DNA of 64,000 nucleotides, from NCBI RefSeq assembly GCF_000786105.1, contig NZ_JTEV01000011.1, positions 124,001 to 188,000 on the forward strand. The letters run 5' to 3'. Position numbers and translations under genes: made by a program. The DNA comes from Bdellovibrio sp. ArHS (GTDB lineage: Bacteria; Bdellovibrionota; Bdellovibrionia; Bdellovibrionales; Bdellovibrionaceae). The notes beneath the pieces were generated by a model that did not search any database, was not told the DNA's origin, and saw only the letters and a program-made list of their open reading frames with translations. Positions 54,155-61,109 of this stretch are shown here, piece after piece (the stretch's first letter is position 1; the number at the start of each line of letters is the position of its first letter).

Positions 54155-54862
54155 TTATTTGCAAATGGATAGGTTCTTGCTCCAGCTCACAATCGAGTTG
54201 TAGGAAGTTTTATCACCAGCGCGCAGAACCGACCAGTAACGAGCACCACCGCGCCAATTGTTACTTACTTTTCCTGCAATCCGACCGTCACGCCCCACCC
54301 AACGATTTAAAATGCGGATGCCACAGCTTAAATTCTGTAATGGGTCATGCAAGTCTTTGGAGCTTTTGAAAGCACATCCATAAGCATTGCCGCTTTCAAT
54401 TGAGATTTGCAACAGGCCCCGGCTGACGACCCGACGGCCCTGGCTATCATTGAATGATTCAGTGTAAGAGGTGTTGGTATTAAAATTACTTTCAAATTTA
54501 ACCATCGAGGACATCAGATGAGTCCAATATTGCTTACGTTGAGCATAGGCAAGGTTCTTATAGTTGGGGCAGAAAGTGCTGGCGTCCGCAGGGATGACGT
54601 CCAACATGTCCTGACCCAATCGATCTAGTTCGTTATTTACGTGAGCGGTCCATTCTCTTCCTGCAGAAACTTTTGACTCCCACAGAGGAGTCACATCTGT
54701 GCCCGGAGTTGGCGAAGAAGGTTCTGACGGTGCTGCCGGAGTCGAAGGACTTTTACCACCCCCAGAAGAAGGAAGGCGTTGTCCCATCGCAAATGCAAGC
54801 TGGGATTGAAGGATTAATAGACCGACGATTAAAATAGTTTTGTTGTAGATGGTGTTTTTCAT
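54155..54862 (-). CDS. Exported soluble lytic transglycosylase-like protein
   Basis: Cleaves peptidoglycan between MurNAc and GlcNAc. Signal peptide about 1-25, then a proline/serine linker (about 28-58, PSEPSSPTPGT) and an SLT domain: MVKFESNFNTNTSYTES contains the catalytic glutamate (ESN context), followed by SRGLLQISIESGNAYG and GIRILNRWVGRDG. The SRGLLQIS box replaces the common S-GLMQI. 235 residues. In a predator such enzymes may remodel its own or prey wall; direction cannot be told. Confidence 0.82.
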   Translation of the reverse strand: MKNTIYNKTILIVGLLILQSQLAFAMGQRLPSSGGGKSPSTPAAPSEPSSPTPGTDVTPLWESKVSAGREWTAHVNNELDRLGQDMLDVIPADASTFCPNYKNLAYAQRKQYWTHLMSSMVKFESNFNTNTSYTESFNDSQGRRVVSRGLLQISIESGNAYGCAFKSSKDLHDPLQNLSCGIRILNRWVGRDGRIAGKVSNNWRGGARYWSVLRAGDKTSYNSIVSWSKNLSICK

Positions 54863-55071
54863 ACTTAACCCATCGGCGGCTCTTTTCCAGAGCTTTACTG
54901 TTTTTAAAACTGTCTAAATTGTGATGAAGGTTTTATGAATCCACTGCACATCTCAGAGGAAAAAGGCGCTTTTTGCCCCGTCCTGAAGAAATTATCGACA
55001 GGACCTTCCGAGCGCTAATGACACGGTAAAAGAATTCGCCTTTCCGTTTTTTTTGCGATATTTTGGGGAAT

Positions 55072-55683
55072 ATGCACTTTGAGACTAGAAAACCCACGAT
55101 CTTGCAACTTGGCTTTCGCGAAGAAGCTCTTCCTCAACTAAAAGCGTACATTGACCTTCTTTGGTCTTCCAATGAAGAGTTAAATCTTATCAGCCGCAAA
55201 ATGACCTTTGAGGAGTTGCTCGACAATCATATTATTGATTGCCTGCTGCCTTTGAGTGAGTTTCCCAAGAATCTTAAATCAGCGGCGGACTTCGGCTCGG
55301 GTGGCGGCTTGCCCGCTGTCATCTATGCCATTCAGTTTCCCCAAATGCGTTATCATCTGTACGAAAAGAGTCCCAAAAAGCAGGAGTTTCTTGCTAAGTG
55401 CAAAAGCATTGCGCCAAACCTGGAAATCCACGGAGAAATCCCCAAAGATTTTGGCGGCGTGGAAGTCGTTACGGCGCGTGGTTTTAAACCTATTGACGTT
55501 ATTTTGGATGTCAGTCGCCAATATTATAACAGTCACGGAAAATACTTTTTATTAAAAGCCCGTCGCGAAAAAATTGAAGAGGAAATGACCTTGGCAAAAA
55601 AGAAGTTCAAAACATTGAATGCCAACATCACCCCTCTGCAATCTCCCGTGCTGGAAGTTGAACGGCATTTAGTGACGATCTAA
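55072..55683 (+). CDS. rsmG: 16S rRNA m7G527 methyltransferase
   Basis: SAM-dependent methylation of G527 in 16S rRNA. RsmG blocks: NEELNLISRKMTFEELLDNHIIDCL, then the SAM site ADFGSGGGLPAVIYAI, YEKSPKKQEFL and VTARGFKPIDVIL. 203 residues from ATG at 55072, which has GGGGA upstream; the TTG three codons earlier is not needed. The 3' end overlaps the convergent aminopeptidase gene by 15 bases. Confidence 0.92.
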   Translation: MHFETRKPTILQLGFREEALPQLKAYIDLLWSSNEELNLISRKMTFEELLDNHIIDCLLPLSEFPKNLKSAADFGSGGGLPAVIYAIQFPQMRYHLYEKSPKKQEFLAKCKSIAPNLEIHGEIPKDFGGVEVVTARGFKPIDVILDVSRQYYNSHGKYFLLKARREKIEEEMTLAKKKFKTLNANITPLQSPVLEVERHLVTI

Positions 55684-56940
55684 ATTCTTATTCAACTGAC
55701 TTCGCAGAGATTCTATTTCTTCTAACTGTTTAGGAGCTGACGACAAAACCTCGCAGCCCTCGCCAGTCACGACGACATCGTCTTCAATTCGTACACCGAT
55801 TCCATAGTATGCCGAGGTTTTCTCTCGAAAATAGAGTCCAGGTTCTATGGTAAAACTCATCCCTTCTTGCAACTGCAAAGGCCTGCCCGCTTCATCCACG
55901 TAAGCAGAAGGATCGTGCACGTCCATGCCAATCCAGTGCGAGGTGCCGTGGGGCATAAGTTCTTTGATATCACCGCCGATACGATAGCGACTCAATCCTT
56001 CCAAAAGAAGTTCCTGCGACATTTCATGCAAATATCTTAAAGTGATACCAGGTCTTACTGCATTGATAGTCTGCTCTTGGGCATTTAAAACAATGTCATA
56101 GACTTGCCGATGCATTTTGCCGAAGACAGCATCCACCGGAATCACGCGCGTGATATCCGCACAATATCCCTGCCATTCTCCCGCCGCATCTATGAGGACC
56201 GCCTCGCCACTTCTAAGAACTCTGGAGGTCGCGCGAGCATGAAGTGTTGTGGCACGGTCTCCCGAGCCCACAATTGTTTCATAGGCGGTCCATGACATTC
56301 CAGCTTTCATGAATTCCGATTCTAAAAAATCGGCAACGTCTCGTTCTTGCCGTCCCTCCAAGCACTCCTGAAACAACTTTCGATAAACGCGCGAGGTTCT
56401 TTGCGCTGCTTCTTTCATAAGGCAAATCTCGTCCGCCTCTTTCACATGCCGAAGTTGTCCGATCAACATCCTGGAGTCGCAAAGAGCCAACGGCGTGCTG
56501 GTAAAACGCCGCCGGGATCGATTCGTAAAAGAGACTTGTTCCAACACCAGCCTATCCAAAGCCTCGTTGCTTCCGATCGGAAAAGCCACTCGGTCAAATT
56601 CCTTCATATGGTCACTGATAATTTCCTTTAATTGATAAAATGGCCGTAATTCCATTCCCGCCAACTTAAGCCTATCGTCGTCCATCAGAATATTCACGTC
56701 CTCCCAAAGGGCCGTGGCCTCGATACTGTCAGAAAGAAAATAGGATTTAGAACCTGCGATAAGCAGACAGGCTTCTGAAACATGAACTCCGCAGAGGTAT
56801 AAAAAATCTGAAGCCGTCTTGAAACGGTGAGCCACCGAATGAGACCGCATGCGCAGCGATCCCGAAGGAACAATGAAGAGCGTTCGGGAAAATTTGCTGC
56901 CTAGGTTCTGACGTCTGTTTAAATATTTTGTGTTTTCCAT
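55669..56940 (-). CDS. M24B aminopeptidase (Xaa-Pro aminopeptidase-like)
   Basis: Two-metal peptidase that removes an N-terminal residue before proline. 423 residues: creatinase-type N-domain (about 20-160, SHSVAHRFKTASDFLYLCG), then the catalytic pita-bread fold with the five ligands LIDAAGEWQGYCADITR (D, D), HGTSHWIGMDVHD (H), TIEPGLYF (E) and GVRIEDDVVV (E). The block with PHGTSHWIG is the PepP signature. It is divergent from an HTH regulator with 90 bases between. The start ATG at 56940 lacks a ribosome site, suggesting a short or leaderless message. Confidence 0.9.
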   Translation of the reverse strand: MENTKYLNRRQNLGSKFSRTLFIVPSGSLRMRSHSVAHRFKTASDFLYLCGVHVSEACLLIAGSKSYFLSDSIEATALWEDVNILMDDDRLKLAGMELRPFYQLKEIISDHMKEFDRVAFPIGSNEALDRLVLEQVSFTNRSRRRFTSTPLALCDSRMLIGQLRHVKEADEICLMKEAAQRTSRVYRKLFQECLEGRQERDVADFLESEFMKAGMSWTAYETIVGSGDRATTLHARATSRVLRSGEAVLIDAAGEWQGYCADITRVIPVDAVFGKMHRQVYDIVLNAQEQTINAVRPGITLRYLHEMSQELLLEGLSRYRIGGDIKELMPHGTSHWIGMDVHDPSAYVDEAGRPLQLQEGMSFTIEPGLYFREKTSAYYGIGVRIEDDVVVTGEGCEVLSSAPKQLEEIESLRSQLNKNLDRH

Positions 56941-57030
56941 ATTTAAAGTATCGTCATAAGGACCTAACTCAGAAATATCTTCATTTAAAGTACCTAATTA
57001 GGGTACCATTTGGTAAGACGGAGAATACTG
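56941..57030. promoter_or_regulatory. Divergent regulatory region with repeated operator-like words
   Basis: The 90 bases between the aminopeptidase and the regulator contain atttaaagta twice (56941 and 56982) and a near-palindrome gtacctaattagggtac (about 56990-57006). It is AT-rich and large enough for both promoters. The HTH protein encoded at 57031 is the natural candidate to bind here. Confidence 0.45.
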
Positions 57031-57750
57031 ATGGAGCACTCTCGATACCTGGACACAATAAAAAAAATTCTAAAGGCTCGCGAAGTGACCTATGGCGACC
57101 TGGCTTCGCACCTGAAAATGAGTGAGTCAGGAGTCAAAAAGATGTTGAACGCAAAAGACATCTCATTTCGTAGGATTTTACAAATTTGTGAAGCCTTGGA
57201 GGTCTTGCCAGGACAGCTTTTTTCAATGTCGGAAAAAAGTTTTATTTCAGAAGTGGTTTTGTCGCAACAACAAGAGGACGCATTATTGAAGCAAAGAAGT
57301 CTGTTGGCAGTTTATTGGCGCTTTGTTGTGGAAGGTTGCCCTCTTAACGAAATTGAAAAGCTACAAAAAATATCTTCAGCTGAACTTAAAAAAATCTTGG
57401 ATAAACTTGTGCATTTGGATCTTCTGACAGCCAAAAGAGGTGTCTATAAGCCACGTCACTCTGGAAAATTTAGGTGGAATAATGAATCCAAGCTGGTCAA
57501 AGTTCTGAATAAAGAATGGTCCGAGCTGACTTTACACAGAGCTCTGAAGGGCGATCAAGGTGCTTATCATAGATTGGTCTCTATGAAGTTTTCAGAAGAG
57601 TCCTATGAACAACTTCGACAGAATCTAGCGAAGGTCTTAAATGAAGCTGTCCAGAACTCTGAAAAAGATGAACTGACGCTGCCTAAAAAACAATTACACA
57701 ACTTCACCGCCCTTATCGCCACTACCTCTCTGGGGGTCTTTGATTCTTAG
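57031..57750 (+). CDS. HTH (Xre/Cro-type) transcriptional regulator
   Basis: 239 residues. The N-terminal HTH (about 8-65) reads YLDTIKKILKAREVTYGDLASHLKMSESGVKKML, with ISFRRILQICEAL as the following helix. The C-terminal region (about 85-239) has an LKKILDKLVHLDLL winged-helix-like part and a helical segment. The two-part layout recalls the TIGR02147/DUF4423 regulators that are unusually numerous in Bdellovibrio and Fibrobacter, but the match is loose. ATG at 57031 has GGAG seven bases upstream. It ends in a 4-base convergent overlap with the quinone reductase gene. Confidence 0.78.
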   Translation: MEHSRYLDTIKKILKAREVTYGDLASHLKMSESGVKKMLNAKDISFRRILQICEALEVLPGQLFSMSEKSFISEVVLSQQQEDALLKQRSLLAVYWRFVVEGCPLNEIEKLQKISSAELKKILDKLVHLDLLTAKRGVYKPRHSGKFRWNNESKLVKVLNKEWSELTLHRALKGDQGAYHRLVSMKFSEESYEQLRQNLAKVLNEAVQNSEKDELTLPKKQLHNFTALIATTSLGVFDS

Positions 57751-58730
57751 GACTTTACCTGAAGGACAATTTTGCCGGTGTGGGCGCTGGACTCCATCAA
57801 TTCGTGAGCGTCTTGAGCCTTCTCCAAGGGAAAGGTTTTAAAGATAATCGGCTTTAACTTTCCAGTGTTGAAAAGCGGCCAGACATTCTTTTCCAGTGCC
57901 TGAGCAATGCGTGTTTTTTCTTCGACCGAACGCGAACGCAGAGTGGAACCCGTGATGGTTAAACGTTTAAACATTATTTTACGCAGATCCACTTCAGCTT
58001 TTGTGCCATGCAAAGTCGCGATCTGCACCAGTCGCCCTAGGTAACCCAAAGCCTCGATGTTGCGATTGAAATAGTCGCCACCGACCATATCTAAAATAAC
58101 ATCGACACCTTTTTCTTGGGTCACTTCTTTGATGACCTTCACAAAGTCGCTATTTTTATAGTCGATAACGTGGTGAGCGCCGATTTCCTGCAAAGCCTGG
58201 ATGGCCTCCTTCTTCCCAACTGTCGTGAAAACTTCTGCACCAAATTCACGCGCCAGTTGCACCGCGGTCGTGCCAATTCCACCGGAACCTCCGTGGATTA
58301 GAATACGCTCTCCGTTCTTAAGTTGACCGCTTTCAAAAACATTGGTCCACACCGTAAAGAATGTTTCGGGAATCGCCGCCGCCTGAATCATGTCGAAGGA
58401 CTTCGGAATGGGAAGGCACTGCCCCTCGGGGGCAGAGACATATTCCGCATACCCCCCACCCGAAACTAAGGCACAGACCTTGTCTCCCGGTTTCCAACGA
58501 GAGACTTGGTCTCCGCAAGCGACAATAGTGCCCGCGACTTCCAAACCTAAAATATCAGAAGCCCCAGGGGGAGGCGGATAAGTGCCTTGTCTTTGTGCGC
58601 AGTCCGGTCGATTCACGCCAGCCGCCGCGACCTCAATGAGTACCTCGTGCGAAGTGATCTGCGGCCGAGACCGTTCGGCCAACTTAAGGACATCAGGACC
58701 ACCGGGAGCACTCATATCAATTACCCGCAT
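57747..58730 (-). CDS. NAD(P)H:quinone oxidoreductase, zinc-free MDR family
   Basis: Medium-chain dehydrogenase fold of the PIG3/QOR type: NRPDCAQRQGTYPPPPGASDILGLE, then ERILIHGGSGGIGTTAVQLAREFGA for NADPH binding, and DVILDMVGGDYF. No zinc-ligand set is visible. The start ATG at 58730 has GAGGTGG upstream; a GTG two codons earlier is less likely. 327 residues. Reduces quinones or enones in detoxification; the electron donor is probably NADPH by family rule. Confidence 0.9.
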   Translation of the reverse strand: MRVIDMSAPGGPDVLKLAERSRPQITSHEVLIEVAAAGVNRPDCAQRQGTYPPPPGASDILGLEVAGTIVACGDQVSRWKPGDKVCALVSGGGYAEYVSAPEGQCLPIPKSFDMIQAAAIPETFFTVWTNVFESGQLKNGERILIHGGSGGIGTTAVQLAREFGAEVFTTVGKKEAIQALQEIGAHHVIDYKNSDFVKVIKEVTQEKGVDVILDMVGGDYFNRNIEALGYLGRLVQIATLHGTKAEVDLRKIMFKRLTITGSTLRSRSVEEKTRIAQALEKNVWPLFNTGKLKPIIFKTFPLEKAQDAHELMESSAHTGKIVLQVKS

Positions 58731-58834
58731 AACCACCTCGAGAAAATTTTTAGTAATCCGACGTTACGTTAATTCTGGGCCAATGGCTAGATCCAGCTTG
58801 TTAAGTCCTTTTACAATCTGGCGATAAGTAGAGT

Positions 58835-59215
58835 ATGCACAGTTTGGCTTTTCTTCTATGTCTACTCGCAACACCTCTGGCCTTGGCACAACAGAGTTCT
58901 GTGTACACATGCCGCTTCGAGAATGATCCGCATGGCTTTTCTTCGGTGCGAATGAAGAAGTATTTCGACGCCCAATCTAATATGGAGCTGGGAAAAATAG
59001 ATTTAATCCAAAACTTCGTCATTGTTGAAACGACGCCGACGAAGGTTTATCAAATTCCTCTTTTAGACAACCAAAGCTATGTTCAACTTTGGCATTCTGC
59101 AAATCTCCGAGTCGACGCGCAACTTCTGTACTCCCAGGGAAGCCACGAGTTCCGCGCCAACTACGTGAAAAATTCTGAAAAACAAAAACTTATCTGCGTG
59201 GAATTACGCAACTAA
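58835..59215 (+). CDS. Small secreted protein of unknown function
   Basis: 126 residues with a signal peptide ending TPLALAQ (about residue 19). The mature part contains two cysteines (YTCRFEND and KLICVELRN) that probably form a disulphide closing a small beta-sheet domain, with YDAQSN-like and YVQLWHSANLRVDAQLLY strands between. No family is recognised. It ends in a 4-base convergent overlap with the rnk gene. Confidence 0.65.
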   Translation: MHSLAFLLCLLATPLALAQQSSVYTCRFENDPHGFSSVRMKKYFDAQSNMELGKIDLIQNFVIVETTPTKVYQIPLLDNQSYVQLWHSANLRVDAQLLYSQGSHEFRANYVKNSEKQKLICVELRN

Positions 59216-59616
59216 AGATCCCATCGTCCTTCTGCTTCTGGCTGAAATTCGACTCTTTGAACACAGAGCTTTTTTACGGCGCCATTTGGCATTTTCCAGT
59301 CAATGGTTTGCCCTTCTGTCAGGCCCAGCAATGCCATACCTACCGGCGCAAGAATAGAAATGCGCCCTTCTTCCAGTTTCGCGTCTTGCGGGTATACTAA
59401 AGTCATTTCGCTGGTCTGCCCAGTCAGCTCATCAGCAAATTTCACGCGGGAATTCATGGTGACAACATTGCGAGGAATCTCTTTTTGCGCAATCACGTGC
59501 GCGCGACCGAGCTCTTCTTCCAAAGCCTCGGCCCAAGGACCCTCCACTTGGGATAATAAAGCCATCAATCGGTGATGATCTTGATCTGTAACAAAAATGC
59601 GAGGTTGTGTGCTCAT
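59212..59616 (-). CDS. rnk: Regulator of nucleoside diphosphate kinase / GreA-GreB C-terminal family
   Basis: 134 residues: a short N-terminal coil (about 8-40) and a GreA/B-type C-terminal domain with RVKFADELTGQTSEMTLVYPQDA, ISILAPVGMALLGLTEGQTIDW and PNG. The absence of the long GreA coiled coil and of the acidic tip residues fits Rnk, which binds RNA polymerase without cleavage stimulation. ATG at 59616 with AGGAGG upstream. Confidence 0.85.
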   Translation of the reverse strand: MSTQPRIFVTDQDHHRLMALLSQVEGPWAEALEEELGRAHVIAQKEIPRNVVTMNSRVKFADELTGQTSEMTLVYPQDAKLEEGRISILAPVGMALLGLTEGQTIDWKMPNGAVKKLCVQRVEFQPEAEGRWDL

Positions 59617-59696
59617 GCTTCCTCCTGAAAAGGTAAGTGTTTTAATTTGAAGTAAAAATGTAAGTGATACTTAGGAAAATGAAACTAGGCGGCCGT

Positions 59697-59715
59697 CAGC
59701 AGAAATTTTCTGCTG
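59697..59715. promoter_or_regulatory. Perfect 19-base palindrome upstream of rnk
   Basis: cagcagaaattttctgctg is a perfect dyad about one central base, located 81 bases upstream of the rnk start and 66 bases from the PhnD-like gene stop. It has no T run, so an operator is as likely as a terminator for the PhnD-like gene. Confidence 0.5.
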
Positions 59716-59780
59716 CAACAAAATCTAAGAATAAGAATCTTATGAGAGCGACGCATACAAATGATTATACGCGAAATATT

Positions 59781-60674
59781 TTATTTAACAAGGTCCTGGA
59801 CGTTCTTGCCGATATCTAGAAGGATTTGTCGAACATGATTGTAATCCTTATCCGTACAGTCTTTAAAACCGGTTAAATGGTACAAATTTTTGAGTGCTTT
59901 TTCGCCCTCTGGCGTCGAAGGAAAGCTCTTTAAAGCCTCTACGATCTTTTTACGCATTTCTTCCGGAAAATCTTTTCTGAAAACCACAGGGTCACTGGGC
60001 ACAGAGCTTGTTTTCGCCAGAATGCGCACTTGGTCGTAGACATCGGGAAACTGGCGAATCACCAGACGACGCGCATCTTGCGGGACCCCATCTTCTGGAA
60101 GAGTATGGTAAGTAGCGCCCGCATCAACGCGTCCTTGATAGACCATAGTTACAACACTGTCATGCTTTCCCGCAAAAATAGCTTCACCTAATTTGACGTT
60201 GGCATCCTTCAACAGTTTTGCCGGCAACACATAACCCGAAGTGGAAGCCGGATCGACAAAGGCAAACTTCTTTCCATTCAAATCCGCAAGCTTGCGAATT
60301 TTGGGATCTCTGGTGATGATCTGCCCCCAATACTCTGAATGTCCTCTGTTAACGCCCATCAGAAATGCCTGGGCCCCGTACTTCTCGTGCGCCAGAAGAT
60401 ATCCGAAAGGATTCATTATCGCGACATCCACTCTTTGTGATCCTAAAGATTCCACAACCGCAATGAAGTTCACCGGAACCTGCATTTTCACGTAAAGACC
60501 AGTCTGTCGTTGAATCCATGTCTCTAACGATTTTCCATTTTCTATGAGAACGGCGCTGTCTTGCCCGGGAACCAGAGCGAACTGAATAGGTTTGTTCTTG
60601 GAACCGAGCTCCTCCTTAGCCGTACAGGCAAGGAAAACCATGGGAATGACGAGAATAAAGATTTTCTTCAACAC
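59781..60674 (-). CDS. PhnD-like phosphonate/phosphite-type substrate-binding lipoprotein
   Basis: Periplasmic binding protein of the PhnD family, lipid-anchored. GTG at 60674 is chosen: GGAG lies seven bases upstream and the product MLKKIFILVIPMVFLACTA ends in a lipobox LAC; the GTG at 60698 has no ribosome site. The family blocks are VALVPGQ-like FALVPGQDSA, VDVAIMNPFGYLLAHEKYG, KFAFVDPASTSGYVLPAKLL and VDAGATYHT. No PhnC or PhnE genes follow, and the gene is divergent from an HPt and a sensor kinase gene, which suggests that it senses a ligand rather than feeding a transporter. Confidence 0.82.
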   Translation of the reverse strand: MLKKIFILVIPMVFLACTAKEELGSKNKPIQFALVPGQDSAVLIENGKSLETWIQRQTGLYVKMQVPVNFIAVVESLGSQRVDVAIMNPFGYLLAHEKYGAQAFLMGVNRGHSEYWGQIITRDPKIRKLADLNGKKFAFVDPASTSGYVLPAKLLKDANVKLGEAIFAGKHDSVVTMVYQGRVDAGATYHTLPEDGVPQDARRLVIRQFPDVYDQVRILAKTSSVPSDPVVFRKDFPEEMRKKIVEALKSFPSTPEGEKALKNLYHLTGFKDCTDKDYNHVRQILLDIGKNVQDLVK

Positions 60675-60791
60675 AACAGGACTCCAGAAGGCTTTCACAT
60701 GAAGTTACTCTCGTTATTAAATGTATGCAATAAACACTATTCTAAACTAAAATGAATTGTAAAGCAGAGTTCATTTCGGGATAAGGAGTGC

Positions 60792-61103
60792 ATGGAAATG
60801 TCTAAAGTAACTGTCGAAATCGATGCCGATTTACAGGATCTCATTCCGCAGTTTGTTGAGAATCGAAAAAAAGATATCGATACTCTTGATCAACTGGTGG
60901 TACAAAATGATCTTGTCGCTATCGCTCAACTGGCTCACAAAATTAAAGGAGCCGCCGCCGGTTATGGTTTCAGTGAGCTCAGCGAACTGGCCGCCCAAAT
61001 GGAAAAAGCGGCGAAAAACAATGACGGCACTCCATTGAACGATCTTGTAAAAAAAATGAGAATTCATTTTCTGAACATCGAAATTCGCTACGTCACCATG
61101 TAG
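60792..61103 (+). CDS. Histidine phosphotransfer (HPt) protein
   Basis: 103-residue four-helix phosphorelay protein. The phospho-accepting histidine is H49 in AQLAHKIKGAAAGYGF, the standard HPt motif, followed by LSELAAQMEKAAKNND. AAGGAG lies upstream: 3 bases before the first ATG at 60792 and 9 before the second at 60798, so the second ATG may be the real start. The stop is 6 bases before the kinase gene. Confidence 0.9.
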   Translation: MEMSKVTVEIDADLQDLIPQFVENRKKDIDTLDQLVVQNDLVAIAQLAHKIKGAAAGYGFSELSELAAQMEKAAKNNDGTPLNDLVKKMRIHFLNIEIRYVTM

Positions 61104-61109
61104 GAATTC

